A DNA stretch of 35,491 nucleotides, from the NCBI RefSeq assembly GCF_001440035.1, contig NZ_LJYG01000016.1:96031-131521 (forward strand), written 5' to 3'. This DNA is from Bradyrhizobium manausense. Its GTDB lineage: Bacteria; Pseudomonadota; Alphaproteobacteria; Rhizobiales; Xanthobacteraceae. Position 1 is the first letter of the stretch, and every line of letters begins with the position of its first letter. This document shows positions 16,801 through 23,758 of the stretch, one piece after another. A model generated the notes under the pieces. That model ran no database searches, was not told the DNA's origin, and was given only the letters and a program-made list of their open reading frames with translations. A program made the translations under genes and the position numbers.

Positions 16801-18120
16801 GAAAAGAGCGCCGCGAATGGCGATGCCGGTCAAAAAGCCAGAACCGGAATCAAAATTGACGATGATGTCAAATTCAGCGCCGAGCCTCTTGGCAAGTCCT
16901 CCAACCTTCGAAACACCATCGACGCTTGTTGTGCCGGTGCAAATGGATTCTGCGCGATACGAGATTTGTCCACGATCCTGCTTCAGCAAAGAATGCTTAC
17001 GAAGAACAGGCGCATCGGCCTTCATCCCCACTAGGCTTGCGACCTTGGGGTGACCGCCGGCGTGCAAGACGTTGCTTGCTCCCTTTGTAAGAGTAGCCAT
17101 CTTCGAGAGGTGGTCGGAACTTTCGGCCGCCGGTGTGCAATAGTTGGTCTTTTGCGCATCGAAAAGCTTCCGGTCGTCGTCCGACAGCCAAACCCGGTTA
17201 CCTAGCCAGTCGCATGAGCTGCACCTGGGATTAACGTGGTAGGGTACGGCCTGCCATCCTTGAGAGTCCCCAAGTTCGATTACGCGCGGCAAATCCTCGG
17301 AAAAGAACTTTCGAACGCTCGGCATGTAGATGAGGAACGAAACCAAGCCATCTTCCAGATCGGTGCGCAGGGCTGCAAGGCGGTTGGCGTGTTCGCCGCC
17401 ATCCTTGGTTCCCAGTATCTTGGTGAAGTGCGGCATCTCCACGTGGCGCCATAAATAAACGCGATCGGAAACGAAGAACTTCTTGAGGAAGGCTTTGCCC
17501 GTGTTGTGCAGCCAGTTAGAGAGAAAAATGGCGTAAAGACAGACTTCGGCCGAATAGCTGGCGTTCGCCTCTGTAATGTTTTTGAGGTCGATAATCGACA
17601 ATGCCATACGTTTGTCATCGTCTGCGAGCTGACGGCGTGTCCCGTTCGGCAGGATTTCAAACTCAATCTCGCGGCGACCGTCGGCAAAAACGATATCGGG
17701 CCGCAAGCCAGACATTTTGGGGATGTGCTTTAGATGCTCTGCGGAGACACCGATGTTGGTGAGCGCCACCTCTCGAATATCTTCAGGCTCGAACGCCGGT
17801 TGGAGAATAAGCGTCGGATCATTGACTTTCGCCAGGGCGTTGGACAAATCAATCGGTGCCGTACCATTGCTTTTTGCGAAGACGTTGTTCGGCAGTGAGC
17901 TGCACAGAATGTTGTACTGCTCATATTCGAACTCTCTGCCAGATGCCGTAATCAATTGAACGCCGGGGCGAGACTTCAACGGCGCTGGAATTCCGGCCTT
18001 CTGCAATTCCGCAGCGTTGTTAGAGAAGAGCGATAGATAAAGTTCCCGCTCGCAAAGCGTGCGGAGATACATCGACATCTTGCTCTTTGTGAACTCACGC
18101 TTGGGCAGAGGCTTGTTCAT
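13864..18120 (-). CDS. Dna2/Cas4-like nuclease fused to SF1 (Upf1-like) helicase
   Basis: A 1418-residue protein. The N-terminal nuclease has RecB/Cas4-family features: C23 (YLRTLCERELYLSL), R140-P-D142, D178-L-K180 (IIDLKNI), a Q/ExxxY-type motif E192-x3-Y196 and C300-x2-C303 with C328, which could hold an iron-sulphur cluster as in Dna2 and AddB. About 600 residues of unknown fold follow. The helicase contains all SF1 motifs: NASQVDAVRS (Q motif), G954-P-P-G-T-G-K-T961, D1092-E-S-S (II), VAGDHKQMPP (III), NYRSN (IV), TVERFQGGERDTIIVS (V) and AVSRARAK (VI, R1358/R1360). The chosen ATG is at 18120; a TTG at 18135 would add five residues. It faces the methyltransferase tail to tail. A role in cutting unmodified or foreign DNA is inference. 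No signal of frameshift or decay is seen. Confidence 0.9.
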   Translation of the reverse strand: MNKPLPKREFTKSKMSMYLRTLCERELYLSLFSNNAAELQKAGIPAPLKSRPGVQLITASGREFEYEQYNILCSSLPNNVFAKSNGTAPIDLSNALAKVNDPTLILQPAFEPEDIREVALTNIGVSAEHLKHIPKMSGLRPDIVFADGRREIEFEILPNGTRRQLADDDKRMALSIIDLKNITEANASYSAEVCLYAIFLSNWLHNTGKAFLKKFFVSDRVYLWRHVEMPHFTKILGTKDGGEHANRLAALRTDLEDGLVSFLIYMPSVRKFFSEDLPRVIELGDSQGWQAVPYHVNPRCSSCDWLGNRVWLSDDDRKLFDAQKTNYCTPAAESSDHLSKMATLTKGASNVLHAGGHPKVASLVGMKADAPVLRKHSLLKQDRGQISYRAESICTGTTSVDGVSKVGGLAKRLGAEFDIIVNFDSGSGFLTGIAIRGALFSPFGMKFPAADGKEETSIRSLGEDAFVVNKDNVAAEWAAILSFIERFAGWIESAEKQFSANKFGTLHTQICFWELRQYEELCNAFGRHLLNILDLDVKYQRALAWIFPPDELLEKSDHICPNIVFVQDIVAGSVRVPQLFAITLLGTAEHYHHDRMTPRKVDNYYLEPLGNAIPRERIFEIWKSTTGTVRIFGKTRPITEAIARYGDVLKAHTWALASVTARLRTDLKNAISGNAPALSMTIPSGLTGVAYDSKLWDRWSQVSVAVAKTESLSSFIARAESLEASYKAILLTKLIKDHGGNTLEFEVSDDSSEAKLEEGDICTVGIVSWPGFPLANANSLALGLDPKLSFTPMHKVIAAHIDTFDRVNKRLTVSLTAKWHGVEPQFNAVMDGGVLPIGKEPIYLLEGSAFDDSETVTQILREIGNPKCSIAAPEALTAMGVSAAKKIPKGTDADTPVAEVLWQANKLAAETVRNDKDVQAVIDFAKTANKHELNASQVDAVRSCAKNQLTIVWGPPGTGKTDTLVAFLHSVIRQKKAKKILITGPNYRTVEELSGRLVKNLEQDTVAACDYYYLYSKSRDPKTPKTTAKHLKLRTAFRDKDDADYNDMVASLGNDSGVTVVSCSAHIVHQITKSAGTTNSYVDEVFDLVVLDESSQIPLTLALRPLAAMTPGAQLIVAGDHKQMPPIQHLDPPEGAEHLVGSIQAYLIRRFNIKSVPLLLNYRSNADLVEYARSLGYPANLQAAYPTRELQVLNSIETAIKALPGGLPKTTAYDELLKPERRVTAFIHEDPTSSQANELEAGLVAGLAYVTRHAMTKELYEGKATPKTGYTDDDFFKSGIGIVTPHKAQKALVVRKLIELFPKANPKIVFEAVDTVERFQGGERDTIIVSFGVGDTDIIEGEEEFLLQLERTNVAVSRARAKCIVMMPKSLAYHLPSDQKAAETSIALKSYLEEFCGQRKPINVEFAGETKNAEARWH

Positions 18121-18327
18121 TCTCGAATCACACAATCTGTTTCTGGAAATTGCTCAGCATAAGCTTGGTTCGAACCAGCCACCAAAGGTTCCGAGGGCTG
18201 GCGAACTACCGGGTTGGCTTATGCCGCCCCCCAAAAGGGCGACCAATATGACTAAGTGGCATCTGGACCGTGCCGGGCACGTAGATTTCGGTCGCGCTTC
18301 AGCGAGCGCATGCATTTGCACTCTGGC

Positions 18328-18347
18328 GGTAGCTACGTGGTAGCTAC
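18328..18347. repeat. Twin GGTAGCTAC direct repeat containing the palindrome GTAGCTAC
   Basis: Two copies of GGTAGCTAC (18328-18336 and 18339-18347) are separated by two bases, and each contains the 8-base palindrome GTAGCTAC. They lie in the 258-bp gap between the helicase start and tRNA-His, which otherwise holds no gene. They could be an operator or an island end sequence. Confidence 0.4.
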
Positions 18348-18393
18348 GACGATCCGCTAGCCCTTGATACGTTGGGTAAACATTTGATTTTGC

Positions 18394-18470
18394 TGGTACA
18401 GTTGGGTGGGCTCGAACCACCGACCTCCTGTTCCACAGACAGGCGCTCTAACCAACTGAGCTACAACTGC
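18394..18470 (-). tRNA. tRNA-His (anticodon GTG)
   Basis: The reverse strand gives a complete 77-base tRNA with encoded CCA (18394-18396). The acceptor stem GCAGTTG/CAACTGT closes with a G1:U72 pair and discriminator A73. The D arm, the anticodon stem CCTGT/ACAGG with loop CTGTGGA (anticodon GTG, His) and the T arm GGTGG-TTCGAGC-CCACC are all well paired. The base at position -1 is T, so the usual G-1 is not encoded. This fits the divergent alphaproteobacterial tRNA-His, in which HisRS reads the anticodon, A73 and U72. The 3' end faces the defence gene cluster, the usual side for integration of islands. Confidence 0.97.
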
Positions 18471-18639
18471 ATCCTTGCGAGCCGCGCCTTTTGGGCTGCC
18501 TGAAAAGGCCTGCTGCCTAAGGGGGGCTGGACGGGGCGGAAACTAGGTGCAACGGGGGTTTTTGGCAAGGCCGCAAGAGGCGTTATTTGGGCCTCTTCAG
18601 CGCGATAAATCTGTAGGTTTGATCGGCTGTCCGCGGTTT

Positions 18640-18660
18640 ACCTCTCCCTCCGGGAGAGGT
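18640..18660. repeat. ACCTCTCCC/GGGAGAGGT hairpin
   Basis: A perfect 9-bp stem with a TCC loop, immediately before the phasin terminator. Short CTCTCCC hairpins of this kind are common between genes in Bradyrhizobium-like genomes. The surrounding 250 bp between tRNA-His and the phasin contain no gene. Confidence 0.6.
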
Positions 18661-18664
18661 GAAA

Positions 18665-18693
18665 AAACCCGGGCCTTTTGGAGGCCCGGGTTT
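18665..18693 (-). terminator. Rho-independent terminator of the phasin gene
   Basis: An 11-bp stem AAACCCGGGCC / GGCCCGGGTTT with a 7-base loop, followed on the reverse strand by a run of six T residues. It begins 29 bp after the phasin stop codon. Confidence 0.85.
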
Positions 18694-18721
18694 CTTGCTT
18701 GGTCGATCCGCCGTTCTTTTG

Positions 18722-19153
18722 TCAGGCAGCCGGGTAGAACTTCGAGGCGGAGGCCTTGATCGGCTCGGCAGTCGCGCTGGCGGTGCGCTGGGCGATCTCG
18801 AACAGCTCCTTGGCCTGGGCCTGGAAGGTCTCGAGCTGGGTCTTGGCGTGGCCGGACCAGAGCTGGAAGGCGTCGGTCGGCGACTTGGTGCCGAGCAGCT
18901 CCTGGGTGAAATCCAGATGGGCCGTGGCGTTGGCCTTGGCGAATTCCATCAGCTTGGCGGTGTACTCGTTCGCACCCTTCTGGGCGGAGGCGAACACCGC
19001 CTCGATGGTGCCGTTGTGGGTCTCAGCCGCGTCCTTGAACTTGGCGTAGTTTTCGCGGGCCTGCGAAACGCCCTTTTCGGCGAATGCACGCACCTGCTCG
19101 GGAACCTCGAACGGGATGATCGAGGCAGAAAACGGATCAGTCGCACCTGTCAT
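18722..19153 (-). CDS. Phasin (PHB granule-associated protein)
   Basis: A 143-residue helical, amphipathic protein of the phasin_2 type that coats polyhydroxybutyrate granules and controls their size and number. The N-terminus (PFEVPEQVRAFAEKGVSQAR), the middle GTIEAVFASAQKGANEYTAKLMEFAKANATAHLDFTQEL and the AETFQAQAKELFEIAQRTA-like C-terminus follow the family pattern, with no cysteine, signal peptide or membrane segment. The start has a GAGGGA ribosome-binding site 7 bp upstream. A PhaR-type site lies about 165 bp upstream of the ATG and a strong terminator follows. The gene is monocistronic. The family call is firm; which of the genome's phasin paralogues this is cannot be told. Confidence 0.92.
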   Translation of the reverse strand: MTGATDPFSASIIPFEVPEQVRAFAEKGVSQARENYAKFKDAAETHNGTIEAVFASAQKGANEYTAKLMEFAKANATAHLDFTQELLGTKSPTDAFQLWSGHAKTQLETFQAQAKELFEIAQRTASATAEPIKASASKFYPAA

Positions 19154-19317
19154 GTTGGTCCCTCACGCTAAAGTAAAATGAAGTGAGCCTTCTGGCGCGC
19201 CCGCCGGGCCAACCGGGGCCGTTTCTTCTTTGAATGGCGGGTACGAAAGACTGGAAACGCAGAACATCGAGATCCTCTCGTCCAGCGTCAGCATTGTTGC
19301 TCACTAACATGTCAACA

Positions 19318-19329
19318 TTGTGCAACGCA
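19318..19329 (-). promoter_or_regulatory. PhaR-like binding site upstream of phasin
   Basis: On the reverse strand the site reads TGCGTTGCACAA, which fits the motif TGCRNYGCASMA that I recall for the Bradyrhizobium PHB regulator PhaR. It lies inside a longer inverted repeat ACATTG-N7-CAATGT (19315-19333). PhaR represses phasin genes and is released by PHB. The site is seen; the binder is inferred. Confidence 0.5.
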
Positions 19330-19396
19330 ATGTGATCCGGGGGTGCGTTGCGAAAAATTTAATCCAGAGGGTGAGGTTCCCAGGATGGGGAACCAG

Positions 19397-19438
19397 GGGT
19401 TGAGGTACGCCCGTCAACGGGTTGAGGTATGTCCGTCA
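19397..19438 (+). repeat. Two-copy 22-bp tandem repeat upstream of the sensor kinase
   Basis: Two 20-base units beginning GGGTTGAGGTAYGYCCGTCA (19397-19416 and 19419-19438) differ at two positions only and sit about two helical turns apart. This spacing is typical of binding sites for a cooperative regulator. They lie 258-300 bp before the kinase start and on the far side of the phasin upstream region. Confidence 0.5.
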
Positions 19439-19695
19439 TTCCGGAGGGGGCTAATTCCGCGCCTCGTTGCGTCCATCGCGGTGCGGCTGACGAGCCGGCC
19501 GACGAATCCTGCGGATGCAACGGAGAGGCGCCTTGCGGGTCCGGCCACATTAAGGTTATCGCGGCTTTAGGGTGCCCCCGTTAAGGTCCGGGCGTGGACC
19601 TGCCCGCGCCGGCGGGCGATCGTAACCCTTTCTTAAGGCTGCCATTCCCGGCGGGCCTGACGTGAAGCGTGGCGCGAAGAGTTGAAGCCGGTCGG

Positions 19696-22600
19696 ATGAC
19701 GAATTCGGATTTCCAGTTACGGGGCGTCGGCGATCCCCGGCTGTCCGTGCATGCCACCTCCCCCCTGCCGGCCTGGCTGTGGTCGCTCGACGGCTGCCGC
19801 GTGCTGTGGGCCAATCCGGTCGGCGCCAAATTCTTCGGCGCGGCCAATGCGGCTGCGCTGGCGCAAAAAACCTTCGGCCCCGCCGACAGCCATCGCCGCC
19901 AGATCGTCCGCCTCGCCCACCGGCTGCCGGCCGGCGGAGCTGTGAGGCTGGAGCGGTTGCGCGGCTTCGGCGCCGGGCTCGGCACGCTGATGACCTGCGC
20001 CTGCGCGCGGCTCGAGTTTTCCGATGGCTCATCCGGCGTGCTGGTCAGCGCGATGCAGGGTGCTTGCCGCAGCATGCCGCTGGTCGAGCGGCTGCATCGT
20101 CTGGTCGACGGCGCGCGGACGCCGATGGCGGCGTTCGCACCTGACGGCCTGTTCGCCGGCGCCAGCGAAGCGGCGCGCTCCCTGCTCGGCTTTCGCGATC
20201 TCGGCGAAGCCGGCCTCGACCAGGCGCGCAGCGAGGCGCTGGCGAAGGGCCGCGCCGAGCTGCCTGTCGGCATCGGCAAGATGGTGCTGCAGCGGGTCGG
20301 CGTCGGCGCCGATGTCGGGCTCATCGCGCTGATCGAGCCGGCGATGGCGCAAGCTCAGCCTGCGGCGGAGCGCGCGCCGCCTCCCGCGGCCGAGCCTGCG
20401 CCGCCCGTCGCATCGGCGCCAGCGCACGGGCTCGATGCCGGGATCGCGATGTTCGATCCGTTTGCCGAACCGGACGAGACGCCGGTGACGACCGGACATG
20501 AGGCGACGAACATCGTCTCCATCCAGGACTCCATGAAGGCCGCGGCGGCTGCTCCGGAAACCCTTGCGCAGACGGCCGACGCCGCGCCTGAAACAGTGGT
20601 TGAAAACCTGCCTGAAGCCATCGTGCCGCCGCAAGCCGCGCCGATCACGTCAGCCATGGTCGAGCCGCCCCGACATGCGGAGACGCAGTCAGCACATGTG
20701 GAGCCGCCGTCAGGACACGCGGAGACGCGGTCAGCACACGCGGAGACGCGGTCAGCACACGGCGAGACACCGCGCCAGCATCCGCTGCGCTTCCTGTGGC
20801 AGATGGATGCGCAAGGCCGCTTCGTGCTCGGCTCGGATGAATTCATCCGCCTGATCGGCGCGCACACCGCCTCCCGCTTCGGCCGGCCCTGGCGCGAGAT
20901 AGCAGAGGAATTCGCGCTCGACCCCGACGGCCGCGTCGCGCAGGCGCTCGCCAGCCACGACACCTGGGCCGGCATCACCGTGAACTGGCCGGCCGATGGC
21001 GGCGAACATCTGCCGGTCGAGCTGGCCGGGCTTCCGGTCTACGACCGCGCGCGCAACTTTGCCGGCTTCAAGGGCTTTGGCGTCTGCCGCGATCTCGATG
21101 CGCTCAACCGGCTCGATGCGCTGCGGCGCTTTGAGCTGTTCGCCGCGCAGGGCCTGTCGGCCGATTTGGTCGAGCCTCAGTCTCAGCCTGGTTCTCAGCC
21201 TCGGCCTGAACCGGAGCACAAGGCGGAGGCCAAACCGGAGGCAGAGCCTCCGCCGAGCGAGCCGCCGCCCGAGCCTGAGCCGCCAACTGCAACTGAGCCC
21301 GAACCGCCCGCACCGATCACCGAAGCGAATTCACACCCAACCGAACCGGAAACGCCAGTGGAAACGCCTCCGAATGTCGTGCCGTTCCGCGCACCAGGTG
21401 ACCAGAGATCACAAGGTGACCAGAAGTCACTGGGTGACCAGAGGTCACAGGGTGACCAGAGATCGCCGACGCTGACGCCGGTCGAGAACAGCGCGTTCAA
21501 CGAGCTGGCGCGGCAATTGTCCGAGCGGCTCGAACGCGAGCGCGAGCAGATGGCCTCTGCCAGCGCCGAGCCGCCGGCGGACGCGATCACGCCCGACGGG
21601 GCGACACCACCCGAGCCCTTGATCTCCGAGCCGCCGATCTCGGAGCTGGAGACGCCGCCGGCCGCGGCCGAATGGCTGAGCGAGCCCGCACCGCCCGCTT
21701 ACGGCCACAGCGCGCGCGACCGCGCGCTGCTGGATCTCATTCCCTCAGGGATCCTGATCTACCGGCTCGATCGCCTGCTCTACGCCAATTCCGCCTTCCT
21801 CGACCGCATCGGCTATGCCAGCCTCGGCGCGCTGGAAGATGCCGGCGGGCTCGATGCGCTCTATGTCGAGCCGGGCGTTTCCGCGGCCAGCAGCACCTCG
21901 CAATCAGGCACGCCGGTGACGATCAGCGCGACGGTCGCCAATGGCGCGCAGAAGCTCGCCACGACCGAAGCGCATCTGCACACCATCGACTGGGACGGCG
22001 CCAGCGCGCATGCGCTGATCTGCGCGCTGCCCAATCCTGAACCTGTCGTGGCAACTCCCGTCGCCACGCCCGTCATCGTGGCGCCGGTGGCCGCGCCACA
22101 AATGGCCGCCGAGACCGAGGTCGACGAGCCCGTCCTGTTCGCGCCCGAGCCTGACGTCGGCGATGCCGATGCGGAAGATCTCGCCGCGATCCTCGACACC
22201 ACCGCCGAGGGCATCGTGATGTTCGATGCCGACGGCAATATCCACGCCTGCAACCGCAGCGCCGAGGCGCTGTTCGGCTATGACGGCGAGGCGCTGATGC
22301 AGCAGAATCTGCTGGCGCTGTTCGCGCCCGAGAGCCAGCAGATCGTGCTCGATTATCTCGACAGCCTGAAGAGCCAGAACATCGCGAGCCTGCTCGATCA
22401 CGGCCGCGAGGTGCTGGGCCGCGAGAAGAAGGGCGGCGTGCTGCCGCTCGCCATGATCATGGGCCGCACCCGGCCTGATGGCCCGAACTTCTTCGCCGTG
22501 TTCCGCGACCTGTCGCAGGCCAAGAAAGGCGAGAGCGAGCTGACGCAGGCGCGACGCCTGGTCGACGGCGCGGCCAATGCGAAAGCCGACATGCTGGCGC

Positions 22601-23268
22601 GGATCAGCCACGAGATCCGCACCCCGCTCAACGCCATCATCGGCTTTGCCGAGGTGATGATCTCGGAACGATTTGGCTCGCTGGGCAACGAACGTTACGG
22701 CGAATACATGAAGGACATCCGCGCCTCCGGCGAGCGCGTCATCACCATCATCGACGATCTCCTGGAGCTGTCGCGGATCGAGACCGGCAAGCTCGATCTC
22801 AGCTTTGCCGACCTCAACCTCAACGACCTGGTCGAGGCCTGCGTCACCGTGATGCAGCCGCAGGCCAATCGCGAGCGCATCATCATCCGCAGCTCGCTCG
22901 GCCATGCGCTGCCGCAGGTGGCGGCGGATCCGCGCGCGCTGCGGCAGGTGACGATGAACCTGATCTCGAACTCGATCCGGCTCGCCAGCGCCGGCGGCCA
23001 GGTGATCGTCTCCACCGCGCTCAACGACCGCGGCGAGGTGGCGCTGCGCATCCGCGACACCGGCCACGGCCTCAGCGACAGGGAAGTCGCCGCGGCGATG
23101 GAGCCGTTCCGCACGCCGCCGCCCGGCGATGCCGCGGACAATTCCGCGCTGAGCCTGTCGCTGACCAAGGCTCTGGTTGAAGCCAACCACGCCCGGTTCA
23201 ACATCAAGAGTGCGGGCCAGGGCACGCTGATCGAAGTGACCTTCGCGCCGGTGACGGCACGGGCTTAA
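19696..23268 (+). CDS. Soluble PAS-domain sensor histidine kinase, PdhS/PleC/DivJ family
   Basis: A kinase of about 1190 residues without membrane segments. Its core (HisKA with H972 in ISHEIRTPLNAIIGFAEV, then ERFGSLGNERY and DDLLELSRIETGKLDL) is the signature of the PdhS family, whose members (PleC, DivJ, CbrA, PdhS) phosphorylate or dephosphorylate DivK and so control CtrA and the cell cycle. The HATPase has N1088-x3-N1092 and D1121-T-G-H-G. Upstream are PAS-like segments near 20-110, 360-460, 690-790 and 840-950, joined by long Pro/Glu-rich linkers with tandem repeats. I chose the ATG at 19696; a GTG at 19669 would add nine residues, and neither has a strong ribosome-binding site. The absence of membrane segments fits the cytoplasmic PdhS type, but the exact orthologue cannot be fixed. 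Confidence 0.87.
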   Translation: MTNSDFQLRGVGDPRLSVHATSPLPAWLWSLDGCRVLWANPVGAKFFGAANAAALAQKTFGPADSHRRQIVRLAHRLPAGGAVRLERLRGFGAGLGTLMTCACARLEFSDGSSGVLVSAMQGACRSMPLVERLHRLVDGARTPMAAFAPDGLFAGASEAARSLLGFRDLGEAGLDQARSEALAKGRAELPVGIGKMVLQRVGVGADVGLIALIEPAMAQAQPAAERAPPPAAEPAPPVASAPAHGLDAGIAMFDPFAEPDETPVTTGHEATNIVSIQDSMKAAAAAPETLAQTADAAPETVVENLPEAIVPPQAAPITSAMVEPPRHAETQSAHVEPPSGHAETRSAHAETRSAHGETPRQHPLRFLWQMDAQGRFVLGSDEFIRLIGAHTASRFGRPWREIAEEFALDPDGRVAQALASHDTWAGITVNWPADGGEHLPVELAGLPVYDRARNFAGFKGFGVCRDLDALNRLDALRRFELFAAQGLSADLVEPQSQPGSQPRPEPEHKAEAKPEAEPPPSEPPPEPEPPTATEPEPPAPITEANSHPTEPETPVETPPNVVPFRAPGDQRSQGDQKSLGDQRSQGDQRSPTLTPVENSAFNELARQLSERLEREREQMASASAEPPADAITPDGATPPEPLISEPPISELETPPAAAEWLSEPAPPAYGHSARDRALLDLIPSGILIYRLDRLLYANSAFLDRIGYASLGALEDAGGLDALYVEPGVSAASSTSQSGTPVTISATVANGAQKLATTEAHLHTIDWDGASAHALICALPNPEPVVATPVATPVIVAPVAAPQMAAETEVDEPVLFAPEPDVGDADAEDLAAILDTTAEGIVMFDADGNIHACNRSAEALFGYDGEALMQQNLLALFAPESQQIVLDYLDSLKSQNIASLLDHGREVLGREKKGGVLPLAMIMGRTRPDGPNFFAVFRDLSQAKKGESELTQARRLVDGAANAKADMLARISHEIRTPLNAIIGFAEVMISERFGSLGNERYGEYMKDIRASGERVITIIDDLLELSRIETGKLDLSFADLNLNDLVEACVTVMQPQANRERIIIRSSLGHALPQVAADPRALRQVTMNLISNSIRLASAGGQVIVSTALNDRGEVALRIRDTGHGLSDREVAAAMEPFRTPPPGDAADNSALSLSLTKALVEANHARFNIKSAGQGTLIEVTFAPVTARA
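20674..20778 (+). repeat. Five 21-bp coding repeats (HAETxSA type)
   Basis: Five consecutive 21-base units encode the heptapeptides HAETQSA, HVEPPSG, HAETRSA, HAETRSA and HGETPRQ. Units three and four are nearly identical at the DNA level. They form a low-complexity linker between two PAS-like regions of the kinase. Confidence 0.75.
21397..21468 (+). repeat. Four 18-bp coding repeats (GDQRSQ type)
   Basis: Four perfectly spaced 18-base units, each starting GGTGACCAGA, encode GDQRSQ, GDQKSL, GDQRSQ and GDQRSP. The units also contain the inverted repeat GTGACC-AGA-GGTCAC. The phase is kept, so copy number can change without a frameshift. Confidence 0.85.
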
Positions 23269-23276
23269 GCGACGAC

Positions 23277-23666
23277 CTACCGCTTCGCCGGCTCGCCGCT
23301 CTTGTTGCCGGGCAAGCCCTTGATGTTCGACGAATCCTGCTGCTGCACGGTGGAGTTCTGCGAGGCCGCGCCGACCGTTCCCTTCTGCGCGGGAGGACCG
23401 TTCTTGTTGCCGGGCGCTCCCGCGATTCCGGTGCCCGAATTCCGCGCGCTGGGCGATGTGGCAGCATCACTGGTGTTGTTGGTGCGATCACCGGGCATCT
23501 TTGCCGCCGCGCCGGGCTTGTCCTGGTCTCCGACTTAGCCCGAGGCGCCGGAATTTTGCGTCTTGATGCCCTTATCGGCCTCGTTCTGCACGTTCTGGTT
23601 CTGCGCGATCGCCGGCGCTGCCATGAGCGGGAGCGCCAGAAGGAATGCTGCGATAGATGTCCGCAT
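23277..23666 (-). pseudogene. Small secreted Gly/Asn-rich protein gene interrupted by an in-frame TAA
   Basis: Reading leftward from an ATG at 23666 (GAGGAG ribosome-binding site 8 bp upstream), the frame encodes a clear signal peptide (MRTSIAAFLLALPLMAAPAIA) and QNQNVQNEADKGIKTQNSGASG, then a TAA at codon 44 (23535-23537). The same frame continues for 85 more codons to a TGA-type stop at 23277, with protein-like repeats GAPGNKNGPPAQKG and GLPGNKSGEPAKR. The combined product would be 128 residues plus the stop position, like small secreted proteins of unknown role in Bradyrhizobium. A single C-to-T change (CAA to TAA) would explain it. It could instead be a 43-residue peptide, a sequencing error, or readthrough. 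Confidence 0.65.
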
Positions 23667-23758
23667 GAGCGTTCTCCTCGACCTGCCCCGTCGCGGGCTT
23701 AACGCGTGGGGCGCGAAAGATTTCCGATCGCTTGCGAATAAGCCTGGGCAGATGCGCG

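Larger units (their letters stand above)
19154..19668. other. Regulatory gap between phasin and sensor kinase
   Basis: About 515 bp with no supported gene. It contains the phasin upstream region with a PhaR-like site (19318-19329), a GGTTCCC/GGGAACC inverted repeat near 19375-19394, and the tandem repeat at 19397-19438. Near 19315-19310 there is a TTGACA on the reverse strand, but no matching -10 box at normal spacing. Confidence 0.5.

Noticed and set aside
18166..18177. TGGTTCGAACCA palindrome followed by CCACCA, resembling a tRNA 3' end near the helicase start
   Set aside because: The T stem does not pair around the loop and there is no rest of a tRNA, nor does it match the tRNA-His end, so I do not call it an att remnant.
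21397..21468. CRISPR-like regular repeat
   Set aside because: Units are 18 bp without spacers, lie in a coding frame, and no cas gene is in the window.
21904..23190. A 428-codon open frame on the strand opposite the kinase
   Set aside because: It is rich in Arg, Gly and His, with no domain, and mirrors a high-GC coding region with strong codon bias.
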